From assembly GCA_038526735.1 (NCBI GenBank), contig JBCBGM010000024.1, positions 1 to 41,044 on the forward strand: a stretch of DNA of 41,044 nucleotides. The letters run 5' to 3'. The DNA is from Rubricella sp038526735. Lineage in GTDB: Bacteria > Pseudomonadota > Alphaproteobacteria > Rhodobacterales > Rhodobacteraceae. A model generated the notes under the pieces. The model did no database searches, was not told the DNA's origin, and saw nothing but the letters and a program-made list of their open reading frames with translations. Position 1 is the stretch's first letter. Each line of letters starts with the position of its first letter. Below are positions 1 through 8,156 of this stretch, piece by piece. The translations under genes and the position numbers were made by a program.

Positions 1-2
1 CC

Positions 3-707
3 GGCATCACCGAGTCCACCCGCGGCATGCTGGGCTACACCACGCGCGGCGAAGTGGAGGCTGATATCGCCAGGTTCGATGCGCAAAACGCTCATCTGAT
101 TGAGCGCGTTGAGCAATCCAGCCTGCAGGGCATCATCGATGACCCGGAGCTTTTGCACTTCGCTACCGCCGGTGGGGCCTCGATCTTCCGCAACAACTGC
201 TCCCAGTGCCACGGTGCGGGTGCAGGCGGAACACTAGGCGCTTACCCCAGCCTGCTTGATGACGACTGGCTCTGGGGCGGCAGCGTGGAAGACATCCACC
301 AAACCATCTCGCACGGGATCCGTTGGGAAGAAGATTGGGACACGCGCTTGAGCATGATGCCCGCCTTTGGCTCTGACGAAATCCTCAACCCCGACGACAT
401 CGTCGCGGTGGCGGCCTATGTGATGAGCCTGTCAGGCCGCGCTGTTGAGGGCGATCTGGCGCTGGGCGGAGAGATCTTCCAGCTTGAGTGCTCGGCTTGC
501 CACGGCGCCGACGGGCGCGGTGATCAGATGTTGGGCGCGCCCAACCTGACCGACTCGATCTGGCTCTACGGCAACACCGCCGAGGAGGTGATCCAGACAG
601 TCTCCACCTCGCGTGCGGGTGTGATGCCTGCCTGGATCGAGCGGCTCTCTACCGCCGAGCTCAAGCAGGTTGCGATCTATGTGCACAGCCTGGGTGGCGG
701 GCAGTAA
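3..707 (+). CDS. ccoP: Cytochrome c oxidase cbb3-type subunit III, 3' part
   Basis: This is the membrane-anchored dihaem cytochrome c subunit that passes electrons to the cbb3 oxidase core. The frame is open to the left edge, so the N-terminus with its membrane anchor lies outside the window. Two c-type haem sites (CSQCH and CSACH) are visible, each followed by a likely axial methionine (MMPAFG and GVMPAW), as in the two fused cytochrome domains of CcoP. It ends in TAA and is followed by a strong terminator, consistent with being the last gene of a ccoNOQP unit whose other members would lie upstream (inferred). The cco assembly genes follow downstream. Confidence 0.95.
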   Translation, partial: GITESTRGMLGYTTRGEVEADIARFDAQNAHLIERVEQSSLQGIIDDPELLHFATAGGASIFRNNCSQCHGAGAGGTLGAYPSLLDDDWLWGGSVEDIHQTISHGIRWEEDWDTRLSMMPAFGSDEILNPDDIVAVAAYVMSLSGRAVEGDLALGGEIFQLECSACHGADGRGDQMLGAPNLTDSIWLYGNTAEEVIQTVSTSRAGVMPAWIERLSTAELKQVAIYVHSLGGGQ

Positions 708-738
708 CGCGCTCCACGCCCCTATAACCAGAAAACAC

Positions 739-765
739 CCCGGCGCGCTCGCGTGCCGGGTTTTT
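739..765 (+). terminator. Rho-independent terminator after ccoP
   Basis: A 9-bp stem (739-747 with 752-760, one G-U wobble) closes a CTCG loop and is followed directly by five T. It lies 31 bases past the ccoP stop and should end the ccoNOQP transcript, separating it from the ccoGHIS genes. Confidence 0.85.
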
Positions 766-859
766 CTTTGAGCGAATGCCCAAACATCAACAGTCAATTT
801 CGTGTGTCGGCAGAGCTCACCACTTGCCCTGACAGTGTTATAGTTGCACCTTCACCGCG

Positions 860-1198
860 ATGGACATGCACCCACAGACATCCCCCCTCCAGCTTGTGTC
901 CGTTGTGGTTTTGCTCGCGCTTGGCGGCGGGCAGGCCGCAGCGCAGTCGGGCAACCTGTTGCTTGAGGGGCGGGATTATCTCACCACATACAACCAGCAC
1001 GGGCTGATCCTCAGCCCCGCCAATGGCGCGCCCGGTGTGATCTACCTTGGCATCGGGTGTGACGTTTTCAGCCCCAGCCGCGGCACCGGGCGGTGGAGTG
1101 CGCGCGAGGGGCAGGTCTATATCGAGTTCACCACCGGCGAATCTCTGCCGTTTGAGGGCTCTCTGCGCAGCGATATGAGCGCGCGCTGCCCGCTCTAG
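860..1198 (+). CDS. Small exported protein of unknown function
   Basis: This 112-residue protein is not recognised. The N-terminus has a hydrophobic stretch (about residues 10-25) ending in AAAQS, which reads as a Sec signal peptide with cleavage near residue 28. The mature part is about 84 residues, glycine- and serine-rich, with only two cysteines (GIGCD and SARCP) that could form a disulfide in the periplasm. It sits between the ccoP terminator and the FNR box of ccoG. No convincing Shine-Dalgarno sequence precedes the ATG at 860, and an ATG at 866 is an alternative. A 159-codon frame on the opposite strand covers the same bases but shows no signal peptide or motif. A role connected with the oxidase is only suggested by position. 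Confidence 0.6.
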   Translation: MDMHPQTSPLQLVSVVVLLALGGGQAAAQSGNLLLEGRDYLTTYNQHGLILSPANGAPGVIYLGIGCDVFSPSRGTGRWSAREGQVYIEFTTGESLPFEGSLRSDMSARCPL

Positions 1199-1259
1199 CC
1201 CGCTGACAAACCGGCGCTTTTGCCGCTTTCCGAATAAAATACGTTTTCGATCTACAGCT

Positions 1260-1273
1260 TTGATCCGCATCAA
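1260..1273. promoter_or_regulatory. FNR/FnrL-type binding site upstream of ccoG
   Basis: TTGATCCGCATCAA is a perfect TTGAT-N4-ATCAA palindrome, the known recognition sequence of FNR, FnrL and FixK proteins. It is centred about 76 bases before the ccoG GTG. A weak TTCAAT at 1300-1305 could serve as the -10 element, which would put the site close to -45, near class II activator geometry. Low-oxygen induction of ccoGHIS by FnrL is the expected consequence. Confidence 0.85.
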
Positions 1274-1341
1274 GGCTGCCCGCCCCCATTCGCATCAGTT
1301 TCAATTCAACGATTCTGAATGGACGACACGCGGAGACTCAG

Positions 1342-2793
1342 GTGACAGCCCAGGACGCCCCCCAGGCACCCAAGCTATACGCCACGGCGGAGCCGATTTT
1401 TCCCAAGAAAATCAGTGGGAAGTTTCGGCACCTCAAGTGGATCATCATGGCGATCACCTTGGGCATCTACTACATCACACCCTGGATCCGCTGGGACCGT
1501 GGCCCGAACCTGCCTGACCAAGCCGTCCTTATCGATCTCGCGCACCGCCGCTTCTATTTCTTCTGGATCGAGATCTGGAGCCACGAGTTTTATTTCGTCG
1601 CGGGCCTCCTGATCATGGCCGGCCTCGGCCTCTTTCTGTTTACCTCCGCGCTAGGGCGCGTCTGGTGCGGATACGCCTGCCCGCAAACGGTCTGGACCGA
1701 CCTATTTTTCGCCGTCGAGCGCTGGATCGAAGGCGACCGCAACGCCCGCATCCGCCTGTACCGGGACAAATGGAACCTGCACAAATGGCGCCTGCGCCTG
1801 ACCAAATGGACGGCATGGCTGCTGATCGGGGCTGCGACAGGCGGCGCCTGGGTGTTTTACTTTGCCGACGCGCCCACGCTCTTTGTTGATCTTTTCACCG
1901 GGCAGGCGGCCTTTATGGCCTACGGCTGGGTCGGCGCGCTGACGCTCACGACCTTTGTGCTTGGCGGTTTCACCCGCGAGCAGGTCTGCATCTACATGTG
2001 CCCCTGGCCGCGCATTCAAGCCGCCATGATGGACCCTGATACCCTCACCGTCGCTTACCGCGACTGGCGCGGGGAACCGCGCATGCGGGGAAAAAAGCGC
2101 AAGACTCAGGCCGAGGTCGGCGACTGCATCGATTGCAACGCCTGCGTCTCTGTCTGCCCGGTCGGCATCGACATCCGCGATGGACAGCAGTTGGAATGCA
2201 TCACCTGCGCGCTCTGCATCGATGCCTGCGACGAGATGATGGACAAGATCGGCGCCCCCCGCGGCCTGATCGATTATTGCACCCTCAATGACGAGCCCCG
2301 CGAGCGCGCGGGAGAAAAACCCATCCCCGCGTGGCGCCACATCGTCCGTGTGCGCACGGTTCTTTACTTCACGCTGTGGGCTCTCATCGGCATCGGCATG
2401 ATCGTCGCCCTCTTCATCCGCTCTGACATCGAGATGACGGTGAGCCCGATCCGCAATCCGATCTTCATCACCATGTCCGATGGTACCATCCGCAACGCCT
2501 ATGAGCTGCGTTTGCGCAACAAGGCCGCAGAGCATCGCGACTACCGCGTCTATGTGGTCGGGGAAGAACCCTTCGGCGTGACCGTTGCCGGGCAAGAGGG
2601 CCTCATCGTTGAGGTTCCTGCGAATGAGACGCGCATCCAGCGCGTCTTTGTGGAGGCCCCGGGCGACTCGCGCGCCGCCGCTGGCCACCTCACCAACCTG
2701 TATCTGTGGATCGAGGACGTAGACTCCGGCCGCAGCTACGACGTCAAAACAGTGTTTAATGGGAGAGACGACGATGGAAGACATGGACCGTGA
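1342..2793 (+). CDS. ccoG: cbb3 oxidase accessory protein CcoG (FixG/RdxA), polyferredoxin
   Basis: CcoG is an inner-membrane iron-sulfur protein linked to copper reduction and cbb3 oxidase assembly. The 483-residue product has membrane segments near 33-50, 83-104, 155-175, 190-210 and 338-359. It has a conserved WCGYACPQTVWTD stretch at 108-120 and two four-cysteine clusters for [4Fe-4S] centres (C262/265/268/272 and C286/289/292/296). The C-terminal 120 residues correspond to the periplasmic Ig-like FixG C-terminal domain. The start is GTG, preceded by GGAG at six bases. Its 3' end overlaps ccoH by 20 bases, and with ccoI and ccoS it forms the classical ccoGHIS (fixGHIS) operon. Confidence 0.97.
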   Translation: MTAQDAPQAPKLYATAEPIFPKKISGKFRHLKWIIMAITLGIYYITPWIRWDRGPNLPDQAVLIDLAHRRFYFFWIEIWSHEFYFVAGLLIMAGLGLFLFTSALGRVWCGYACPQTVWTDLFFAVERWIEGDRNARIRLYRDKWNLHKWRLRLTKWTAWLLIGAATGGAWVFYFADAPTLFVDLFTGQAAFMAYGWVGALTLTTFVLGGFTREQVCIYMCPWPRIQAAMMDPDTLTVAYRDWRGEPRMRGKKRKTQAEVGDCIDCNACVSVCPVGIDIRDGQQLECITCALCIDACDEMMDKIGAPRGLIDYCTLNDEPRERAGEKPIPAWRHIVRVRTVLYFTLWALIGIGMIVALFIRSDIEMTVSPIRNPIFITMSDGTIRNAYELRLRNKAAEHRDYRVYVVGEEPFGVTVAGQEGLIVEVPANETRIQRVFVEAPGDSRAAAGHLTNLYLWIEDVDSGRSYDVKTVFNGRDDDGRHGP

Positions 2794-3238
2794 GATCAGC
2801 GGACGTACTATTCTGATCATAGCCTGCACCGCTTTCGCGATTGTATTCTCAGCCAACATGACGCTCGCCTGGTTCGCGACAGGCACGTTCCCGGGCGTGG
2901 AGGTGAAAAACTCCTACATAGCCAGCCAAAAGTTCGACGACCTGCGCGAGGCGCAAGAGGCGCTCGGGTGGACAACCCAAGCTGACTATGAGGCGGGCGA
3001 GCTGAAGGTTGCGATCGTCTATGATGACGGCGCCCATGCCGTCGCCAAAACCGTCGAGATCCGCGTGGGCCGCCCCACCCACGGCGAAGAGGACCAGCAT
3101 TTCTCCTACGACTGGCTCATGACAGAGGCGCAAATCCCCGTTGAGCTGCAACCCGGCCAATGGCGCATCGACGTCAAGGCGCAGGCCGAGGACGGCACCG
3201 CCTATGTCACCCGCCAGGTCGTCTATATCCGAGGATAA
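2774..3238 (+). CDS. ccoH: cbb3 oxidase assembly protein CcoH (FixH)
   Basis: CcoH is a single-span membrane protein that associates with the cbb3 complex and is needed for its stability. One membrane helix (about residues 13-33) is followed by the family-typical TFPGVEVKNSY segment and a periplasmic domain. The ATG at 2774 was chosen because GGGAG lies eight bases upstream. An in-frame ATG at 2759 would add five residues and is less well placed. The gene overlaps the end of ccoG and lies nine bases before ccoI, so all four genes are probably co-transcribed and translationally coupled. Confidence 0.93.
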   Translation: MEDMDREISGRTILIIACTAFAIVFSANMTLAWFATGTFPGVEVKNSYIASQKFDDLREAQEALGWTTQADYEAGELKVAIVYDDGAHAVAKTVEIRVGRPTHGEEDQHFSYDWLMTEAQIPVELQPGQWRIDVKAQAEDGTAYVTRQVVYIRG

Positions 3239-3247
3239 CCCCACCCG

Positions 3248-5458
3248 ATGACCGACGCAGCGATGCACAGCACTGCGGCCTGCCCGGCCTGCGTTGGGCT
3301 GCCCGATGGCGCGCTTGAAAAGGCGACGGCCTCCGTGCCCAAAGCCTCCGACAAGCCGCGCCGGATGATGCTGTCTCTGCCAGACATCCACTGTGCCGCC
3401 TGCATCGATGGCGTCGAAACCCGGCTCGAAGCCATGCCCGAAGTGACCGCCGCGCGGGTAAACCTCTCCCTCAAACGCGTGACGGTTACGGTGCAAGACG
3501 ACACCGTCTCTGACGACGACATCGCCGAAGCCCTTGAGAACGCAGGCTTCCGCGCCCGCCCCCTCGACGCCGCCACGCTGGGCCGCGAGGGCGATGATGC
3601 CGAAGGGCGCGCGCTCGCCGCCCGAATGGGCCTTGCTGGTTTTGCGACGATGAACGTGATGATGTTCTCGATCGCGGTCTGGGCCGGGGCCGATGGGGCG
3701 ACGCGCGATCTACTGCACTGGGTCTCTGCCGCGATTGCACTGCCGGTGATCGTGTTTGCGGGCATGCCCTTCTACCGCTCCGCCTGGAGCGCGCTACGCG
3801 GTTGGCGCATCAACATGGACGTGCCCATCACGCTGGCGATTGTGCTGGCTGCAGGCCTTAGCGTGATGGAAACCGCCGAGAGCGGCCACCACGCCTATTT
3901 CGACGCCGCCGTCACGCTCACCTTCTTCCTACTGATCGGCCGCTACCTCGACCACCGCACCCGGTCTGCCGCCCGTTCCGCCGCAACCGAACTGGCGGCC
4001 CTCGATGTGCTGTCTGCTACCCGCATCACCAAAGAGGGCACGCGAGAGACCGTGCCCGCCGACGCCCTCCGCCCCGGCGACACGCTTTTTGTCGCCCCCG
4101 GCGCACATATCCCCGCCGATGGCACCGTGCTGGAGGGCCGCTCCGACATCGACCGCGCGCTCTTGACCGGAGAGAGCCTGCCCGCCGCCGTCACCACCGG
4201 CGACGAGGTTCATGCAGGAATGCTCAACCTCACCGGCCCCCTCACCCTGCGCGCTGAGCGACTGGGCGAGGATACCCTGCTGCGCGACATCGGGCGCCTC
4301 GTGGAGGCCGCAGAGACCGGCAAAACCCGCTATTCCATGCTCGCCGACAAGGCCGTGGCACTTTACGCGCCGGGGGTGCACATCCTCTCTGCCCTGTCCT
4401 TCATTGGCTGGTGGCTCGCGACGGGTGATCTACGCACCGCGCTCAATGTCGCCGCCGCCGTTCTGATCATCACCTGCCCCTGCGCCCTTGGCCTCGCCGT
4501 GCCCAGCGTGCAGGCCGCCGCCTCTGGCCTCCTGTACCGAATGGGTGTGCTGGTGAAAGACGGCACCGCGCTGGAGCGGCTCGCGCAGGTGGACCATGTC
4601 GTCTTTGACAAGACCGGCACCCTCACCACCGACCTGCCCCTCTTTGCCGAGGGACCCAACCCGCAGTCAGAGGCGTTTGCCGTGGCCCACGCCCTCGCCC
4701 GCGCCAGCAACCACCCGCTGAGCCAGGCGATTGTCACGGAGGCAGAGGCCCAAAACGCCCCCATTGCCGTGGTGACCGACATCACCGAGCATCCGGGCGA
4801 GGGGCTTTCGGGCGCTTACAACGGGCAAACAGTGCGCCTGGGCAGCGGCCCCTTCACCGGTGCCCAAACCGACGGGCATTTCGTCAAACTTGGCGAAGAG
4901 CCCCCCCTCCCCTTCGCCTTCACCCACAAACTGCGCCCCGGCGCGGCTGAGATGGTGATGCGGCTCAAAGCAGATGGCCTGCCCGTCACCCTCCTCTCCG
5001 GTGACACTCCCGACCAGACCGCCCGCATCGCCGCAGAGCTTGGCATCGAAGATTGGCGAGCAGAGGCCACCCCCGCCTCCAAACTCGCGCTCATCGAAGA
5101 GATGGACCGTACCGGCACCAAGGTCTTGATGGTTGGCGACGGCATCAATGACACCGCTGCCCTCGCCGCCGCCCATGTGAGCATGTCGCCGGGCACCGCC
5201 GCGCAGGCCAGCCGCGCCGTCGCGGATATGGTGATCCTGGGCGAGGATATCGGCCTTATCGGCAGAACCCTGCGCGTCTCTCGCATCTCGCGCAAACGCA
5301 TCCTTGAGAACTTCCAGCTTGCCTCTGCCTACAACATCATCGCCGTGCCGGTCGCGATGGCGGGGCTCTGCTCTCCGCTCATCGCAGCGCTCGCGATGTC
5401 GGCAAGCTCACTCACCGTCACACTCAACGCCCTGCGTCTGACACAGGAGCCGAAATGA
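3248..5458 (+). CDS. ccoI: Copper-transporting P1B-type ATPase CcoI (FixI)
   Basis: CcoI is a copper-exporting P-type ATPase that supplies copper for assembly of the CcoN binuclear centre. The 736-residue protein has an N-terminal CPAC motif (C12/C15) typical of the FixI branch and a heavy-metal-associated domain with CAAC (C49/C52). It also has the TGES actuator motif, the CPC metal-binding motif in the membrane (C410/C412), the phosphorylation site DKTGT (D454), the SNHPLS nucleotide-binding motif, and the hinge GDGIND near residue 630. All catalytic residues are present. It ends in ATGA, overlapping the ccoS start by four bases. Confidence 0.97.
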   Translation: MTDAAMHSTAACPACVGLPDGALEKATASVPKASDKPRRMMLSLPDIHCAACIDGVETRLEAMPEVTAARVNLSLKRVTVTVQDDTVSDDDIAEALENAGFRARPLDAATLGREGDDAEGRALAARMGLAGFATMNVMMFSIAVWAGADGATRDLLHWVSAAIALPVIVFAGMPFYRSAWSALRGWRINMDVPITLAIVLAAGLSVMETAESGHHAYFDAAVTLTFFLLIGRYLDHRTRSAARSAATELAALDVLSATRITKEGTRETVPADALRPGDTLFVAPGAHIPADGTVLEGRSDIDRALLTGESLPAAVTTGDEVHAGMLNLTGPLTLRAERLGEDTLLRDIGRLVEAAETGKTRYSMLADKAVALYAPGVHILSALSFIGWWLATGDLRTALNVAAAVLIITCPCALGLAVPSVQAAASGLLYRMGVLVKDGTALERLAQVDHVVFDKTGTLTTDLPLFAEGPNPQSEAFAVAHALARASNHPLSQAIVTEAEAQNAPIAVVTDITEHPGEGLSGAYNGQTVRLGSGPFTGAQTDGHFVKLGEEPPLPFAFTHKLRPGAAEMVMRLKADGLPVTLLSGDTPDQTARIAAELGIEDWRAEATPASKLALIEEMDRTGTKVLMVGDGINDTAALAAAHVSMSPGTAAQASRAVADMVILGEDIGLIGRTLRVSRISRKRILENFQLASAYNIIAVPVAMAGLCSPLIAALAMSASSLTVTLNALRLTQEPK

Positions 5459-5613
5459 CCATTCTCGCCTATCTAATCCCGATCTCGCTGATTGCCGGGG
5501 GATTGGGCCTCGCCGCCTTCCTCTGGACGCTGCGCACCAACCAGTACGATGACCTCGAGGGGCAGGCGCATCGCATCCTGTCAGACCGCTACGACGACGA
5601 CCCGGCGGAGTAA
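5455..5613 (+). CDS. ccoS: cbb3 oxidase maturation protein CcoS
   Basis: This is a 52-residue protein with one membrane helix (residues 4-25) followed by a short acidic tail containing YDDLEGQAHRILSD, which is characteristic of CcoS/FixS. CcoS is required for insertion of haem and copper cofactors into the CcoN subunit. The ATG overlaps the ccoI stop codon in an ATGA junction. The stop codon at 5611-5613 touches the stop codon of the opposing Hint-domain gene with no base between them. Confidence 0.95.
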   Translation: MTILAYLIPISLIAGGLGLAAFLWTLRTNQYDDLEGQAHRILSDRYDDDPAE

Positions 5614-6681
5614 CTACCGCCCCGCCGCGCGCAAGCGGCGCTGCAAAAACCGCCCCTCAATCCCCCGCAGGATCGGCCGCGCGCAAGAGGGCATCCGCCG
5701 CGTGGCGTCATCCAGCATCCCAAGGCACCGCAACTCCGCCAACGCCCCCGCATCTAGCGTGCCCAAAGAGCCGGGCCCCAGATGCAGCGTCTCCGCAGGC
5801 GCGCCATTGGCAAAGACCACCTCATGCTGATCGCAGGCAAAGTGGATGTACTCCAACCCACCGGGCGGCACCGCGCGCAAGACCCGGCGGTCATCCACCA
5901 GATGCTGCGCGGCAACAAACACCTCCGGCTCTCCAAACGCGAGCTGCGCATCCTGCCCCTTGATCAGCATCCGGTGCTGCGGGCTAACCCAGAGGTCCTG
6001 CTGCACGCCAAACGCACCGGCCTTGATCAAGATCGGCTGCAAACTGCGCATGAGTTGCACCTGCAACGGCGAATGCGCCCGCCGCCCGATCCAGCGGATC
6101 GGCTGGAGCCCATTGTCCGCCGTCACCACCAGATCACCGGGCCACAAGTGTTCCACCCGCACCGGCCCGCGCACGGTCGTAATCTCCACCCCACGCGTGA
6201 AACAGACATACGGGATGCCGTTGGGCGCGACGCCATTCACACGATTAATGACCGTTAGCGTGGTGCCCGGGGGCGGCTCGTTCTTTTCGTGCCAGACGAG
6301 CAAATGCACCGGGTTGTTGCCTGAGCCGGTGCTGCCAAACCCGACAGACGACAGGAAATAGAAGTTAAAGGCGTCATCCCGAACCTCGAGCCGCCACCCG
6401 GTGGTGATGTCATCGCCAGCCGCAAAACTGAGGCCACCAGCAACAGTCACCCCCTCATCCAGGGTTTGGTCGTTGCCCACTTCCTCAAGCGTGGTATCCG
6501 GGCTGCCACCCACTGCCTCATCGACCCGAAACCGCGTGGAGGCACCGCCCCCAAGCCAGGTGAAGGTATTATTTGTGTTCACCGGGGCGGCGAAGTTGAT
6601 CTCTTGAAACAGGCTCTGGCCATTGCTCCCATTGGAGAAATTACCAGCTTCCTGGTAGCCTGTGAGCTTGAAAATCGGCAT
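5614..6681 (-). CDS. Hint-domain (Hedgehog/intein-like) protein
   Basis: A 355-residue protein. Residues 1-150 form a glycine- and asparagine-rich, probably beta-rich region without a recognised motif or signal peptide. A Hint domain follows from about residue 155: it starts at C160 (CFTRGVEI), continues with a VEHLWPGDLVVTAD segment and then QPIRWIG, the standard pattern of the Hint_2 family found often in Rhodobacteraceae. In Hint domains the first cysteine drives autoprocessing; whether this protein is cleaved is not known. The ATG is preceded by GAGGG at five bases. It is transcribed divergently from serS across a 157-base region and converges on ccoS. Its substrate or partner is unknown. 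Confidence 0.85.
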   Translation of the reverse strand: MPIFKLTGYQEAGNFSNGSNGQSLFQEINFAAPVNTNNTFTWLGGGASTRFRVDEAVGGSPDTTLEEVGNDQTLDEGVTVAGGLSFAAGDDITTGWRLEVRDDAFNFYFLSSVGFGSTGSGNNPVHLLVWHEKNEPPPGTTLTVINRVNGVAPNGIPYVCFTRGVEITTVRGPVRVEHLWPGDLVVTADNGLQPIRWIGRRAHSPLQVQLMRSLQPILIKAGAFGVQQDLWVSPQHRMLIKGQDAQLAFGEPEVFVAAQHLVDDRRVLRAVPPGGLEYIHFACDQHEVVFANGAPAETLHLGPGSLGTLDAGALAELRCLGMLDDATRRMPSCARPILRGIEGRFLQRRLRAAGR

Positions 6682-6838
6682 TGAACCCTCGGTAGCCGCG
6701 CCCTCGCCCCCCGACGATGCGCCCCTATTGCTACATCAAGTCGCCCGTTCTGCAAAGATGCGGGCCGAGAGGGGGGGAGGGAATTGCCCTTTCCCCAAAC
6801 AGACACTATCCCGCCCGCATCAGCGCCCGGAGGCTGCC

Positions 6839-8134
6839 ATGCACGACATTCGCCAGATCAGAGAAACGCCCGAGGCTTGGGACGCTGCTCTTTCACGCCG
6901 CCCCGGTGTCGCACCGATGTCTGCCGAAATCCTCGCCCTCGACGAGGCCCGCCGCACCGCCATCGCCGCTGCCGAAACGGCCCAGGCAGAGCGCAACGCC
7001 GCCTCTAAGCAGGTGGGCGCTGCCAAGGCGAAAGGCGACGAGGCGGAGTTTGAGCGCCTGCGTGCTCTAGTGGCTGAAAAGAAAGACGAAATCGCACGGC
7101 TTGAGGCTGAGGCGAAGGAGAAAGACGAGGCGATGCAAGCCCTCCTCCTCACCCTGCCCAACCTGCCGCTCGACAGTATCCCCGACGGCGAGGATGAGGC
7201 CAACAACGTCGAGCTGCGCCAGGTCGGCGAGCCGCCCGTCTTCGACTTCACCCCGAAAGAGCATTTCGAGCTGCCGGGCGTCGTGCCGGGTATGGATTTT
7301 GAGACGGCGGCCAAACTCTCCGGCAGCCGCTTTGTGCTGCTCTCTGGTGCGGTCGCGCGGGTCCACCGCGCGCTCGCGCAATTCATGCTCGACACGCATG
7401 TCGAGGAGAACGGCCTCTCTGAGACGATCACCCCCGTGCTGGTCAAAGACGACGCGATGCTGGGCACCGGGCAGCTGCCGAAATTCACCGAGGACAGCTA
7501 CCAAACCACCAACGGCTGGTGGCTGATCCCCACCGCCGAGGTCACACTCACCAACATCCCCGCCGGGCATATTGTTGACGAAGGTTACCTGCCCCGCCGG
7601 TTCGTCGCCCATTCCAACTGCTTCCGCTCCGAGGCGGGCAGTGCGGGGCGCGATACGGCGGGCATGCTGCGCCAGCACCAGTTTGAAAAGGTCGAGATGG
7701 TCTCGATCACCAAGCCGGAGGACTCCGACGCCGAGCTTGACCGCATGACCGCATGTGCCGAGGGCATCCTTGACCGGCTGGGGCTGGCCTATCGCACCGT
7801 CGTGCTCTGCACCGGCGACATGGGTTTTGGTGCGCGGCGCACCCATGACATCGAGGTTTGGCTGCCCGGCCAAAACACTTACCGAGAGATCTCAAGCTGC
7901 TCAACGTGCGGAGATTTTCAGGCCCGCCGGATGAATGCGCGCTTCCGCCGTGAGGGCGAGAAAAAGCCCGAGTTCGTCCATACGCTCAACGGCTCAGGCC
8001 TCGCGGTGGGCCGTACGCTGATCGCGGTGCTGGAGAATGGCCAAACGGCGGAGGGCGGTGTGATTTTACCGTCCGTCCTGCAACCCTACCTGCGCGGGCG
8101 CAGCCAGATCACCGCCGAGGGCGACCTGATCTAG
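6839..8134 (+). CDS. serS: Serine--tRNA ligase
   Basis: Charges tRNA-Ser (and tRNA-Sec where present) with serine in the cytoplasm. The product is 431 residues, the usual size. An N-terminal helical arm (charged coiled-coil about residues 30-100) is followed by the class II aminoacyl-tRNA synthetase core. The core includes TAEVTLTN, motif 2 (FRSEAGSAGRDT) and motif 3 (NGSGLAVGRTLIAVLEN). The ATG at 6839 is chosen because GGAGG lies five bases upstream and the protein then begins MHDIRQIRE, like other SerS proteins; the frame stays open further upstream but that part has no family similarity. Confidence 0.97.
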   Translation: MHDIRQIRETPEAWDAALSRRPGVAPMSAEILALDEARRTAIAAAETAQAERNAASKQVGAAKAKGDEAEFERLRALVAEKKDEIARLEAEAKEKDEAMQALLLTLPNLPLDSIPDGEDEANNVELRQVGEPPVFDFTPKEHFELPGVVPGMDFETAAKLSGSRFVLLSGAVARVHRALAQFMLDTHVEENGLSETITPVLVKDDAMLGTGQLPKFTEDSYQTTNGWWLIPTAEVTLTNIPAGHIVDEGYLPRRFVAHSNCFRSEAGSAGRDTAGMLRQHQFEKVEMVSITKPEDSDAELDRMTACAEGILDRLGLAYRTVVLCTGDMGFGARRTHDIEVWLPGQNTYREISSCSTCGDFQARRMNARFRREGEKKPEFVHTLNGSGLAVGRTLIAVLENGQTAEGGVILPSVLQPYLRGRSQITAEGDLI

Positions 8135-8156
8135 CGCCCCACCTGGGGAACCCCGC

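Noticed and set aside
824..844. TTGCCC and TATAGT as promoter of the small exported protein
   Set aside because: Only nine bases separate them, far from the usual 16-18.
794..1273. 159-codon minus-strand frame opposite the small exported protein
   Set aside because: No motif, signal or ribosome-binding site; the plus-strand frame has a clear signal peptide instead. It also covers the FNR box.
1702..2886. 394-codon minus-strand frame opposite ccoG
   Set aside because: Pure antisense of ccoG and ccoH, which have clear family motifs.
6784..6809. TTGCCC and CACTAT as a serS promoter
   Set aside because: Spacing is only 14 bases and the -10 matches three of six positions.
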